From Gadus chalcogrammus (taxonomy: Eukaryota > Chordata > Actinopteri > Gadiformes > Gadidae), in assembly GCF_026213295.1 (NCBI RefSeq), contig NC_079432.1, positions 13,162,774 to 13,226,773 on the forward strand: 64,000 bases of DNA, in the 5' to 3' direction. Position 1 is the stretch's first letter; each line of letters begins with the position of its first letter. The translations under genes were made by a program, and so were the position numbers. This document shows, piece by piece, positions 1 to 26,085 of the stretch. The notes under the pieces were generated by a model, which made no database searches, was not told where the DNA came from, and saw only the letters and a program-made list of their open reading frames with translations.

Positions 1-1366
1 CTTTATGGCATCCCTAGAAGCAAGTCCTGTGATAGTGTGTCTCTGTGTTTCACATCAGAAGGTGACATTGTATTGCATATATTTCCAAGGACATCACATT
101 GCATCACGTTGCTAATGCAGGTCCTTCTAAGAAGTTTGTATTGAATACGTTGTGTTCTCTGAATACTTATTTGTGGAAGTAGGGAATCAACACTAAATCA
201 TAGTGCAAAGATTAAGCTTCTACTGCAGTAGAGTAAATAGGACGATGAAGACAAGTATGAGATATAGAGAGATGAGACAGAGGAGATGCTGCCTTGCTAA
301 ATAAGCTGTTAAGAATCCTAAACTATAGGGTGGAAGAAGAGCAGCAGAGACAAAGGTTACTGATCAATTCAGGGAAGCAGCAGTGGTATGGCCTCACGTG
401 TAGGAGAGGGCAGAAGATCAGAGCAAACTGAATATTCAGAGAATACAGGATCGATGATAAAGGGATGTTTTGAATAAAGAAATGCAGGTTAACCAAGAAC
501 GAGCTATATACCATCAGAAAGTTATGCTCTTGATGAAGAGGAACTGAGAAAAGGAAGGACATGAAAAGGTCTAAAGGTCTAAATCATAGATCGGATTGTA
601 GAGAAAACATAAAATGAAGTTACGTTTGATCTCGACTGCAACTTCCTACCACAGCAAACAGACACTTTGGTGCCAAGTAATCATATCTGGAATAAGACTG
701 AAGAAGTCCTTTGCAGTTAAACTTTTCTATACTCATCGGGTTTCGGTTTGGTCACTGAACATTGCAGTAGTTCTTCAGCCTATGGAGAGGGGAAATAAGA
801 ACCAATAAATCAAGACTGCCATACTGTTCTGACTCATCGCACAATGTCTGCATTGTTGTCGATTACTTAATGACTACTTAATCTTTGAGGTGCAAAAAGT
901 GCTCTAAAATAATTGATGAGGTATGCATTTATTCGTTATCGCCGCAATCACCAATTTATTTTCCTACGACCTTGCCAGACATCTTTTCCCCATGAAGTAT
1001 GCAACCTGTTTAACGCTGTGTGCACACGTATAATTGCTGGCAAGAATTATTTCCTGAGCACATCTGGGAAGACCAGCCCTGATTGGTAAATAATGAGCAG
1101 GGAGCAGTCGGAATCTGAATGGCTTCAAACAGAGGCAGGCCCCTTCTACCACACAGTCAACAGATGCATCTGCACAGCTCTCAGTGTGCACCTCACTCAC
1201 TCATAGCTGACGGACGGATACATCCTGTCTAACAAACCGCACTCAAATGATGGCTCTTAATTGTACCTGCAACATCTTCAATCCCCAAGAAAGTGCGATG
1301 GGTTCAAGCTCTGTCCTCCCTATCTCACCCTGTCTTGTGTCTGTCCTCCCCGCCCGGCCCCTGCAG
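1..1366 (+). other. fam184a: intron of fam184a (upstream part outside window)
   Basis: Non-coding sequence before the first fam184a exon in the window. It ends in a pyrimidine-rich tract and a CTGCAG acceptor at 1361-1366. Short open frames on both strands here have no recognisable domain, and I see no RNA gene. Confidence 0.6.
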
Positions 1367-5476
<4,110 letters not shown>

Positions 5477-6300
5477 TGGACACAACATGAACATTCAGCA
5501 TGTCAAACCAAACGGCAAAAATAAAAAAAAGAGAAAATAAATAGGAAAAAAGTGGATAAATATCAGTATTTATTGTCATTTTGTATTTGTTAGTTATTTT
5601 TGGGGTAAAGGGTGCGGCGGAGAGGGGTCGATTCACTTTAAATTCAGCCAATTGTAACAGATAGTTCAAGCATTTCAAGATTTGAAATCGTATATATCTG
5701 TCCAATAGACTGTAATTGATGTCATACTTTTTCCATCTATTTTTTCAATGATTACCCATGACCCTTCATGTCCCCCTGAAGTCCCGCTGGATTGAAGTCT
5801 ACCTGGCTCATTAAGTGTGTAATCACTCGGTCATACTTTATTTGTTTTATTTATGTGTATTATGCATCAAGGTCCTCTAAATTGTTACGTGAAACAACAG
5901 GATTATGTTTATTTGCCAACTGCTTGAACTTAGAAACAAATGTCAATTTCTATGCTGCTAAATATGAATACATTATACATATATATAGAGATATAGATAC
6001 ATATATAGATATATATCTATATATATGACTCAAAATGATGGTACGTTTCATGCTTGATTAGCCATCCCTTTGTTTTGATGCTTAGTGGACACAAGCTATG
6101 ATTTTAGGATGGCGCCATCAAGACACGTTTGTTACAGACACATCAAGATTTTGGTAGAACATTGAAAAACTGTTTGTATCGTCATCTGTCTCAACACAGA
6201 TATGATGTCTCAATGATTTTAAAAACAAAAATAGGATATTTTATATTTATATTATAATGTGTATGCTTAACTAATAAATTATTGTGAAATGAAGCGGTGT
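5477..6300 (+). other. fam184a: fam184a 3' UTR
   Basis: AT-rich sequence following the stop codon, with an AT-rich simple repeat near 5975-6026. Early AATAAA-like motifs lie near 5519 and 5537. The better-supported end is the AATAAA at 6273 followed by a GT-rich stretch. Confidence 0.55.
6273..6278 (+). terminator. fam184a: candidate fam184a poly(A) signal
   Basis: AATAAA followed within about 20-30 bp by the GT-rich stretch GCGGTGTTGTCTGTTTTG, the usual arrangement of a cleavage and polyadenylation site. It lies about 800 bp after the fam184a stop. Confidence 0.5.
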
Positions 6301-6659
6301 TGTCTGTTTTGTACAATGCTTTACTTCCTGGACTGCCAGTCGGGGGAAGGTTGGTAGAGGGTAGAGGTGAGGTAATATGATGCATTTTATTCGATTTGTC
6401 TGGGCCCAGCTTTAGCATCTTGTCCATTATGGCGTATGTCTCATATCCAGCCTAGTCTAGAGCAAAAACACTTATACGCATGGACATATGGAGGGATAAC
6501 AATTTGCATTATGCAACAATATCAACCTATAATGACGTTATGAAGGAGGTGTATACATTGTGTGATTATTATTATGTATATTAAAAGGTTCGTGATAATA
6601 AGGCTATCAAGAAGAGCGTAATCATAATTCATATAATTACTGAGGATTTATCTTCAGTT

Positions 6660-6887
6660 CCTGATCAGACCTCCTGTCCACTAGACGGCGGAACGCACTT
6701 TACCTTTTAGAACTACCCCAATAAACGACGAAGAAGAACCTTCAGCTTTTACCCGCGGACGGAGTTCGGAGTTTGATGTTGTCATTGCGTAGCGATGGTT
6801 GTTTAACCAGAATGAATACTCAGAATATGACCAGCTATCTCTGTCCTGCTCGCCAATACTAATGAATGATACGTTACTCAGCATAAG
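6660..6887 (+). promoter_or_regulatory. mcm9: probable mcm9 promoter and non-coding first exon
   Basis: This locally GC-richer segment lies between the fam184a poly(A) region and mcm9. It ends in a good donor context (GCATAAG/GTAACA, donor at 6888). The first coding exon of mcm9 begins with an acceptor (TTTCAG at 7870-7875) rather than a promoter, so an upstream non-coding exon is required. This is the best candidate I see. No TATA box is evident, so the start point is unknown. Confidence 0.35.
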
Positions 6888-7385
6888 GTAACAACAAGTT
6901 AAACCTAGGGTTAAAGTTTATAGTTGTTCGATTATCTCGAGAGGCTATACGTTATATTACACAATAAGGCATGTAACATACCGTTAACGTTAACCTCAAA
7001 CCAACCAGGTGGTGATTAGTAAACAATTAACGTTATCGTTAGTTAATGTCATATTACCCTTTAACGCCCTGATGTGTCGAGCTGCTTTATTTTACGTTAA
7101 ATATAAAGCAAACCCATAACAACAGAACACTCTTATAGACTGACCAGCTACCAGTCCACTTAGTTTCTTGTGTTCATCTGTGGTAATCTGATTATACGTA
7201 TACATACCCGTTGCGTTGATGTCATATGGTGATATCAGGGAAGTAGAGAGTTAAACATGTTCGTGAAACTCTCGTGCAATCCAGTCATGTGCGCTTAATG
7301 TACACCAAATTTATGATTTTTGGAAGTACCAAAGTATGTTCTCTAAAGTACAGTATTGCTAGGTTTCAGTGTGCTTTCTGTAGTG

Positions 7386-7386
<1 letters not shown>

Positions 7387-7456
<70 letters not shown>
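7387..7456. repeat. (CT)n microsatellite
   Basis: An uninterrupted CT run of about 70 bp between the probable mcm9 first exon and its first coding exon. Confidence 0.97.
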
Positions 7457-7457
<1 letters not shown>

Positions 7458-7883
7458 AATCTTCAAAACAAAATGATCATTGCTAGTTCGCTCATTGTCA
7501 TTCTCACCGTCGATTGGAGGAGGCGAGCAGTTAGTTGTTGTACAGAAGGAAAGGAGCAGTGTGTGGATTTGGAGCAGCTGAGCTGCTGCAGCTCTTGTGT
7601 TGACGGTCTGGGCTGATCACAACCAACAGAATTCATATACAGCATAACCAATTACATTTGTTATAGGCCATATGGCCAAACCATTAGTGCATAAATATCT
7701 AAATCTTTAAATGACTGAGCCATTGCTTACTTCCAGTGTAACACTGCTTTGAAGTTTATCAAATCAGCTGTCATCTTCAGACGGCTGCTTTCCTTTACTT
7801 CTAACTGCCACTGCTCATCTCCACGAGGGCAAAGTGTACGAGCAATACAACAACAATGACTGTTTTCTATTTCAGAAGGTAAA

Positions 7884-18198
<10,315 letters not shown>

Positions 18199-18619
18199 TT
18201 AACCTCAAAGAAAGCCTTTGAGCTATATGGAGTTAAATCTCAGGTTGTGCTATATAAGAAAATATGATAGCACCATTGTCCCTATTTATGAACAACGGGA
18301 CAAGTTATACTCCCGGGAAAGATTTTCACAAGTTTTATTTGCAGTTGCTTAACACTGCTTAACGGCTAAACAGGGCCGTGAGTTGTTTGTATGCACCATT
18401 GTTAAAGTATGAGCCCTCCATTGGAAATCAGGACAGTTGCAAAAGCAGGGTTGTGATTTTTCACACTGACTTCTCCATGAATGGAGTATTTGCTTGGATG
18501 CATCGTAATCCCTGTACATGCATTTCTTTTGTATTTTCATAAGACTGTAATAAGTGCCTAAAACGCTAATGCTTATCCCAGTCAAGAGGGATCATGTTTT
18601 TTATGTCTGTAACCCAAGC
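18199..18619 (+). other. mcm9: mcm9 3' UTR up to the fold-back insertion
   Basis: 421 bp following the mcm9 TAA. I find neither AATAAA nor ATTAAA here, so the transcript probably did not end in this segment originally. Its last seven bases (CCCAAGC) are the target-site duplication of the adjacent element. Confidence 0.7.
18613..18619. repeat. left 7-bp target-site duplication (CCCAAGC)
   Basis: CCCAAGC abuts the first base of the fold-back element and recurs exactly at 27689-27695, directly after its last base. Removing one copy plus the element restores a continuous sequence (GTAACCCAAGCTGTTAATG). Confidence 0.85.
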
Positions 18620-18628
18620 CAACCCTGT

Positions 18629-19300
18629 CTCGTCAAAATTACGTTCCCAGAGAACTATTCGGCATTCTCAATTACGTTTGTCATAAAACGTATTTTGTCC
18701 GCGATTACGTTTTATTGAACGTATTGCAAATACGTTCGTCCTCAGCCTATTTTTTGCCATTCATTAACCTCTAGGATTATGTTTGGTTGAAACGTATCCC
18801 AGATAGGTTAAATGTCAACGTATAGCACATTATTGTCATTAAGGCATATCTCCCTTTCAGGGAACGTTTCATTTAACGTATTTTGTCTGAAAAACGTATC
18901 TTGGCTGTGGATACGTGTTATTGAACATATCGCAAATACGTTCGTTGTCAACCTATTTTTTGCCATTCATTTACCTCTAGGATTATGTTTGGTTGAAACG
19001 TATTCCAAATATGTTAAATGTCAACGTATAGCACATTATTGTCATTAAGGCATATTTCCCTTTCGGGAAACGTTTCATTTAACGTTATTTTGTCCCTGAT
19101 TACGTCTTATTGAACATATTGCAAATAGGTTCGTTCTCAACATTTTTGTTATTTATTTAAGCTACCTCTTGGATTACAGGCTACATTTAATTGAAACGTA
19201 TCCTTAATAGGCTACGTTAAATTTCGATAACACATTATTGTCAGCATATAGGCATAGGTCTACCTCTCGGGGAAGCGTACGTTTGATTGTAATGTTAATA
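18629..19300 (+). repeat. subterminal tandem repeats, left arm
   Basis: Diverged units of about 190-206 bp recur, marked by GGATTATGTTTGGTTGAAACG-like segments starting near 18774, 18980 and 19171. Each is followed by ACATTATTGTCA and a GGGAA-CGTTTCATTTAACG segment. The array is mirrored in the right arm. Subterminal arrays are typical transposase-binding regions, but that role is inferred here. Confidence 0.8.
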
Positions 19301-19680
19301 GTCCAACGTTATATCAACATGTCACAAGAGGAGAAATTAGCTGCTGACGGGGTAACTGTAGGAGCGGGGGTTGCTTCGTTGATTTCTTTATCTAGGGCTA
19401 TAGCTGTGGTCAAAGCGGGAAGTGTGCGTTGTCTGGGCGGCTGCCTGAACTGAGCTGCAGGAAATTATGTTCACACGTTTCTTCATTCATTCATGAAGGC
19501 TATACCGGTGAACGGTGACGTCAGACTCACGCCCACCTACAAACCAATCAATGTCCACTATCAGCCTGTCCTCTCGGAAAATACGACCACGTAGGTGGTT
19601 TGTTCCGCCACAGATTACGACCCATTGGAATTTATCCAAAACGAGCGAACGAGGCCCTCTACATGTGCGGGGAACACTTT

Positions 19681-19779
19681 CTCATCAAAATTACGTTCCC
19701 AGAGAACTATTCGGCATTCTCAATTACATTTGTCTAAAAAACGTTTTTTGTCCGTGATTACGTTTTATTGAACATATTG
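19681..19779 (+). repeat. internal direct copy of the element terminus
   Basis: This about 100-bp segment (from CTCATCAAAATTACGTTCCC) repeats, in direct orientation and with few changes, the first 100 bp of the element (18629-18730). It is mirrored near 26530-26630. Confidence 0.85.
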
Positions 19780-20044
19780 TAATGACCTCGCCGGTGAAAT
19801 AACGATGTCGAGTCATTAGTAATTGAAGGAACTTTTAATGGACCAAAACCAGGTCACTGAAACCCGTAACCAACGGCAGAAATCCCACCCAAAACAAACC
19901 CCGGTTACCCCGGCAACCCCCAACACGGTCTCACTCACGTGCAGGCCCCCACCCTCGTGTTCTTCCAAGGCCCTCCCCCAGCTGACCTAATGATTCGCCC
20001 TCACACTGATTGACAAGAAGAACATTACAATACATGCACACAGA

Positions 20045-20135
20045 CAACCCAGTCGCCAAGAAAAAACGTCAGTGGTGTACGTTTCCATGAACACTGGATA
20101 CGTAGCATTTCAACGTAAAAAATAGCGTGTTATAC
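20045..20135 (+). repeat. CAACCCAGTCGCC module, copy 1
   Basis: A segment starting CAACCCAGTCGCCAA and ending TAGCGTGTTATAC. It is repeated in the same orientation at 21153-21245. Its start resembles the element terminus CAACCCTGTCTCG. Confidence 0.8.
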
Positions 20136-20223
20136 CTACAGTATCCACGTGTGCCGCTGTGGAGGCGGGTTTCGGGGTTTGGGTTTCACGGCTTTCGCGG
20201 CAAATTGTGGACACGATTGTTTA

Positions 20224-20409
20224 GGGGGGGGGGGGGGGGACTGTTGTTGACCGGGGAGGGGGGGGGGGGGGGGGGAGACACGTTTGTTGAGGGGGGGGGA
20301 CGACACACGATTGTGGGGGGGGGGGGGGGGGGGGGGACACGTTAGTTGAAGGGGGGGGGGGGGGACACGTTTGTTGAGGGGGGGGTGAGACACGTTTGTA
20401 GGGGGGGGG
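20224..20409. repeat. poly-G minisatellite, left arm
   Basis: Runs of 8-22 G are separated by short spacers based on GACACGTTTGTTGA. The sequence is G-quadruplex prone. Its mirror is the C-run block at 25877-26085. Confidence 0.93.
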
Positions 20410-20411
20410 CA

Positions 20412-20473
20412 CGCTCGACAACGAGAGTTGGTTTTTATTGAACGCTCGACAACGAGAGTTGGTTTTTATTGAA
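20412..20473. repeat. 31-bp tandem duplication
   Basis: Two exact tandem copies of a unit starting CGCTCGACAACGAGAGTTGG. The mirrored pair lies near 25813-25874 in the right arm. Confidence 0.9.
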
Positions 20474-20710
20474 CGAGACTTCAACACGGAACAGCTGCGC
20501 GAAACGATGGTCACGTCACTCTCGGTGACGGTGTCGACAATAATGAACACACGGACAATGTTAATAGAACAACACACAACCACATAACATCCCGAACCCA
20601 TTAACCCCACTTAATCCTAACAACAAAACAAGTTAACAAAAGCCCCATTTGTCAACTGAGAACCCCAATTCCCAGAATCCCCCGCGGCTCCGGAACACGG
20701 CGTAGCTTAT

Positions 20711-20985
20711 ATTAATCTTTATTATCTGAATGGGAAATGCAATATTTTAGGACAGATACACCATTAAACGCGTTTCTAATGACATTTCTAGCGAGAAATG
20801 TACATTTTCCTTACATAATCTTCAGTCAGTGAATGTGTATGATCTTTATTAATCTTTATTATCTGAATGGGAAATGCAATATTTTAGGACCGATTCACCG
20901 TTAAACGTGTTTCTAATAACATTTCTAGCGAGAAATATACTTTTTAATTGCATAATCTTCAGTCAGTGATTGTGTCTGATCTTTA
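20711..20985. repeat. 137-bp tandem duplication
   Basis: Two tandem copies starting ATTAATCTTTATTATCTGAA at 20711 and 20848, slightly diverged, with a mirrored pair near 25310-25580. Confidence 0.88.
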
Positions 20986-21152
20986 GTTTTATAGTTATTA
21001 GGAGTTGATCGGCTCGCTCGCATGTTTCAACGACGTCAGGTTGCTTTCGCTAAACTAGCAGCTCACGTGCTTCCTGCGTTTGTGTTATTAAACTGTTACT
21101 TTATGTAACTTTTAATGATATCATCTTGTTAGAAACACGTATATCTGAGAGC

Positions 21153-21245
21153 CAACCCAGTCGCCAAAAACATACCTACGTTGACAGTGTACGTTTCGTG
21201 AACACTGGATTACGTCGCATTTCAACATAAAATAGCGTGTTATAC
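21153..21245 (+). repeat. CAACCCAGTCGCC module, copy 2
   Basis: The second direct copy of the module seen at 20045-20135. It runs straight into the CA microsatellite. Confidence 0.8.
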
Positions 21246-21376
21246 ACACACACACACGCACGCACATGCACAGACACACACACACACAAGCACACACAAG
21301 CACACACACGCACGCACAGACACACAGACACAGACACAGACACACACACACACACACACACGCACACACGCACACG
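21243..21376. repeat. imperfect (CA)n microsatellite, left arm
   Basis: A CA run interrupted by CG, CAG and CAAG variants. The mirrored TG run in the right arm is longer. Confidence 0.93.
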
Positions 21377-21636
21377 GTGCATTTCGCTGCTAAAACAACA
21401 ACAAAAAAATATTCCCTCAAATATTATTACTTTCAAAACGTTGGCCAAAAATGGCCAATAATATCTTTTTTTTTTGGGATGCTTCCAGGACATTTTGGGT
21501 GGATTTTGAACGGTATGTGGGGGGCACGTTTTTTGCAGGACCTGGCAACCCTGCGCTGTTGCCCGAGATCTGGATCCACCCCGGCGTGGTGCTGTCTCCT
21601 TTTGACCTTTTGACCCCAGACTTCTGGGGGAATAGC

Positions 21637-22247
21637 TGAATCAATTCATTAGTCAATCAGAAGCATGTAAATATCTTTCCGGTGGGGTAAGAGGACAAAC
21701 AAGGTGTCCTTCAGCATCTACGCTTCCAGGCGATTGCAACGGTGCCACACATGACATGTTTAATGGTAGTAATTAGCTGTCGAAATTGGAGGCCTTAATC
21801 AATACTGAGCAGCTATTGATTTGCTTCCCGATAAAGATTTGTCACAAATGACATGTTATTTAGCATCTACACGTTGAGCTGAGTCCAATGACACCAAGAA
21901 CGACACTCTAGCTAATGGTAACATGTATTTGACATGGTACACCTAGGTCTAGGACATGATCTCGGTGTAGCAAGAGGCCGAGCTTGATCTCATTGGACTC
22001 AGCTTAACGTGTAGATGCTAATTAACATGTAATTTGTCAAAAATCTCCATCGGGAAGCAAATCTATAGCTGGTCATTATTGATAAAGGCCTCCAAAATCG
22101 ACAGCTAATTACTACCCCGAAACATATTCAAATATGATCATGTGTGGCACTGTTGCAATCGTCTCGAAACGTAGATGTCAAAGGACACCTTGTTTGCTCT
22201 GTTGCACCACCGGGAACATATTTTCATACTTCTAATGGATTGATTCA
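21637..22247. repeat. nested hairpin inside the left arm
   Basis: An inner inverted repeat of 611 bp that begins TGAATCAATTCATTAG and ends CTAATGGATTGATTCA. Arms of about 250 bp enclose an unpaired centre of about 100 bp. The inner arms are visibly more diverged from each other than the two outer arms are. The same structure recurs at 23995-24616. Confidence 0.88.
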
Positions 22248-23105
22248 TATTTTAAGGTTCTCGGAGTGAGACTTTAAGTGGCTGCAGCAGAAGTGTTGAG
22301 ACGAAAGATGATATCAAGAGATTTATAGAATATTCCCATTCACATTATGATTCTTCGTCGTAACATCCGACCAAACATCCTTCACATTCACAGAGCGAAG
22401 ATTATGATTAAGTCCAGGCTCAGCAAGTGCTCCATCTCGTTGCACCTGCACCCAGCGGCTCGCTTGCAAGATTTTGGCCTGAAGATCTTCCCAGACCAAC
22501 ACCCTAGCCATCCAACATGCATATCTGAGAATCAGGCCTCTCTTTAATAATGACATAAAGTTATGAGAGAAACACACATTAACTTTTTGTTATCTCATAA
22601 CATGGTTATGAGATAACGTGGTGCCGGCCCCTTTTGACCTTTTGACCCCCGACTTCAAAAACGTGGCCACAGGCCAGCTGTGTCTACACACCTTTAGCCA
22701 CAAATGTACACCTCCATCCCACAAAAAATGGGGACTAGAAACTAACCTCTGTCTTATGTACATTTACTGTACTGTTGGAGGTCACGCCCCTTTGCCGACC
22801 TTTTCGAGATAGCTAGGGATGCTAAAATGTTTACACACATTTCCCGGGGCCCCGTGTACGACATATCCGAGATTTGGAGTTCTAGCCCTTAGAGAAAAAA
22901 AGTTTTCCCAAATGGAGTGTCATTTGGACAAAGCCCCTCAGAAGTGTAGCCTGCAAGACCTAATGGTTCAGAATGTGGTGGAAAAACAGTTTTTGAGATA
23001 GGAAGGTCCTACCGCCCTGAAATTTTAATACCTTATTCTAGGGCCTAACTGGGACCTCCGCACCGAAACTTGGCCCGGTCGGACCCCGAGGGGAGGAAGG
23101 GGGGG

Positions 23106-23149
23106 CCTGCCCTCGGGGTCTGACCGGGCCAAGTCTCGGGCAGGAAGGG
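23106..23149. other. central spacer of the fold-back element
   Basis: About 44 bp lie between the last paired bases of the arms. The spacer itself contains another copy of the GGTC-GACCGGGCCAAG motif, so pairing at the tip can slip. The flanking sequence is strongly G/C-rich. Confidence 0.8.
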
Positions 23150-23994
23150 CCCCCCCTTCCTGCCCTCGGGGTCCGACCGGGCCAAGTTTCGGTGCGGGGG
23201 TCCCAGTTAGGCCCTAGAATATGGTATTCAAATTTCAGGGCGGTAGGACCTTCCTATCTCAAAAACTTTTTTTCCACCACATTCTGAACCATTAGGTCTC
23301 GCAGGCAACACTTCTGAAGGGGCTTTGTCCAAATGACAGTCCATTTGGGAAAACTTTTTTTCTCTATGGGCTAGAACTACAAATCTTGCATATGTCGTTC
23401 TCGGGGCCCCGGGAAATGTGTGTCAACATTTTAGCATCCCTAGCTATCTCGAAAAGGCTGGAAAAGGGGCGTGACCTCCAACAGTACAGTCAATGTATAT
23501 AAGACAGAGGTTAGTTTCTAGGCCCCATTTTTTGCGGGATGGAGGTGTACATTTGTGGCTTAATGTGTGTAGACACAGCTGGCCTGTGGCCACGTCTTTG
23601 AAGTCTGGGGTCAAAAGGTCAAAAGGAGCCGGCACCACGCCGCTTATGAGATAACAAAAAGTGAATCTGTATTTCTCTCATTACATTTTGTCATTATTGA
23701 AGAGAGGCCTGATTCTCAGATATGCATATTGGACTGTTAGGGTATAGGTCTGGGAAGAACTTCAGGCCAAAATCTTGCAAGCGAGCCGCTGGGTGCAGGT
23801 GCAACGAGATGGAGCACTTGCTGAGCCTGGACTTTCATAATCTTCGCTCTGTGAATGTAAAGGATGTTTGGTCGGAGGTTACGACGAAGAATCATAATGT
23901 GAATGGGAATATTCTATAAATCTCTTGATATCATCTTTCGTCTCAACACTTCTGCTGCAGCCACTTAAAGTCTCACTCCGAGAACCTTAAAATA

Positions 23995-24616
23995 TGAATC
24001 AATCCATTAGAAGTATGAAAATATGTTCCCGGTGGTGCAACAGAGCAAACAAGGTGTCCTTTGACATCTACGTTTCGAGACGATTGCAACAGTGCCACAC
24101 ATGATCATATTTGAATATGTTTCGGGGTAGTAATTAGCTGTCGATTTTGGAGGCCTTTATCAATAATGACCAGCTATAGATTTGCTTCCCGATGGAGATT
24201 TTTGACAAATTACATGTTAATTAGCATCTACACGTTAAGCTGAGTCCAATGAGATCAAGCTCGGCCTCTTGCTACACCGAGATCATGTCCTAGACCTAGG
24301 TGTACCATGTCAAATACATGTTACCATTAGCTAGAGTGTCGTTCTTGGTGTCATTGGACTCAGCTCAACGTGTAGATGCTAAATAACATGTCATTTGTGA
24401 CAAATCTTTATCGGGAAGCAAATCAATAGCTGCTCAGTATTGATTAAGGCCTCCAATTTCGACAGCTAATTACTACCATTAAACATGTTCGAATATGCTC
24501 ATGTGTGGCACCGTTGCAATCGCCTGGAAGCGTAGATGCTGAAGGACACCTTGTTTGTCCTCTTACCCCACCGGAAAGATATTTACATGCTTCTGATTGA
24601 CTAATGAATTGATTCA
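23995..24616. repeat. nested hairpin inside the right arm
   Basis: The mirror copy of 21637-22247, 622 bp long. It keeps a segment near GCATATTCGA that is missing from the left copy. Confidence 0.88.
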
Positions 24617-24884
24617 GCTATTCCCCCAGAAGTCTGGGGTCAAAAGGTCAAAAGGAGACAGCACCACGCCGGGGTGGATCCAGATCTCGGGCAACAGCGC
24701 AGGGTTGCCAGGTCCTGCAAAAAACGTGCCCCCCACATACCGTTCAAAATCCACCCAAAATGTCCTGGAAGCATCCCAAAAAAAAAAGATATTATTGGCC
24801 ATTTTGGCCAACGTTTTGAAAGTAATAATATTTGAGGGAATATTTTTTTGTTGTTGTTTTAGCAGCGAAATGCACCGTGTGCGT

Positions 24885-24886
24885 GT

Positions 24887-24955
<69 letters not shown>

Positions 24956-25043
24956 TGTGTCTGTGTGTCTGTGCGTGCGTGTGTGCTTGTGTGTGCTTGT
25001 GTGTGTGTGTGTCTGTGCATGTGCGTGCGTGTGTGTGTGTGTA
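24885..25043. repeat. (TG)n microsatellite, right arm
   Basis: The mirrored counterpart of the CA tract at 21243-21376, with a longer pure TG segment. Confidence 0.93.
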
Positions 25044-25876
25044 TAACACGCTATTTTATGTTGAAATGCGACGTAATCCAGTGTTCACGAAACGTACACT
25101 GTCAACGTAGGTATGTTTTTGGCGACTGGGTTGGCTCTCAGATATACGTGTTTCTAACAAGATGATATCATTAAAAGTTACATAAAGTAACAGTTTAATA
25201 ACACAAACGCAGGAAGCACGTGAGCTGCTAGTTTAGCGAAAGCAACCTGACGTCGTTGAAACATGCGAGCGAGCCGATCAACTCCTAATAACTATAAAAC
25301 TAAAGATCAGACACAATCACTGACTGAAGATTATGCAATTAAAAAGTATATTTCTCGCTAGAAATGTTATTAGAAACACGTTTAACGGTGAATCGGTCCT
25401 AAAATATTGCATTTCCCATTCAGATAATAAAGATTAATAAAGATCATACACATTCACTGACTGAAGATTATGTAAGGAAAATGTACATTTCTCGCTAGAA
25501 ATGTCATTAGAAACGCGTTTAATGGTGTATCTGTCCTAAAATATTGCATTTCCCATTCAGATAATAAAGATTAATATAAGCTACGCCGTGTTCCGGAGCC
25601 GCGGGGGATTCTGGGAATTGGGGTTCTCAGTTGACAAATGGGGCTTTTGTTAACTTGTTTTGTTGTTAGGATTAAGTGGGGTTAATGGGTTCGGGATGTT
25701 ATGTGGTTGTGTGTTGTTCTATTAACATTGTCCGTGTGTTCATTATTGTCGACACCGTCACCGAGAGTGACGTGACCATCGTTTCGCGCAGCTGTTCCGT
25801 GTTGAAGTCTCGTTCAATAAAAACCAACTCTCGTTGTCGAGCGTTCAATAAAAACCAACTCTCGTTGTCGAGCGTG

Positions 25877-25947
25877 CCCCCCCCCCTACAAACGTGTCTC
25901 ACCCCCCCTCAACAAACGTGTCCCCCCCCCCCCCCTTCAACTAACGT

Positions 25948-25994
<47 letters not shown>

Positions 25995-26085
25995 ACAATC
26001 GTGTGTCGTCGTCCCCCCTCAACAAACGTGTCTCCCCCCCCCCCCCCCCCTCCCCGGTCAACAACAGTCCCCCCCCCCCCCCCCC
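25877..26085. repeat. poly-C minisatellite, right arm
   Basis: The complement of the G-run block at 20224-20409. Its longest C run is about 45 bases (25950-25994), against about 22 G at the matching left-arm position. Confidence 0.93.

Larger units (their letters stand above)
18620..23105 (+). repeat. left arm of the fold-back element
   Basis: In order this arm contains terminal ACGT-rich repeats, a second copy of the terminal motif, a G-run minisatellite, tandem duplications, a CA microsatellite, a 611-bp nested hairpin and a central module. Each part has a mirrored partner in the right arm. Confidence 0.92.

Noticed and set aside
964..1200. 78-residue minus-strand frame in a fam184a intron
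   Set aside because: No recognisable domain, no supporting splice or promoter features.
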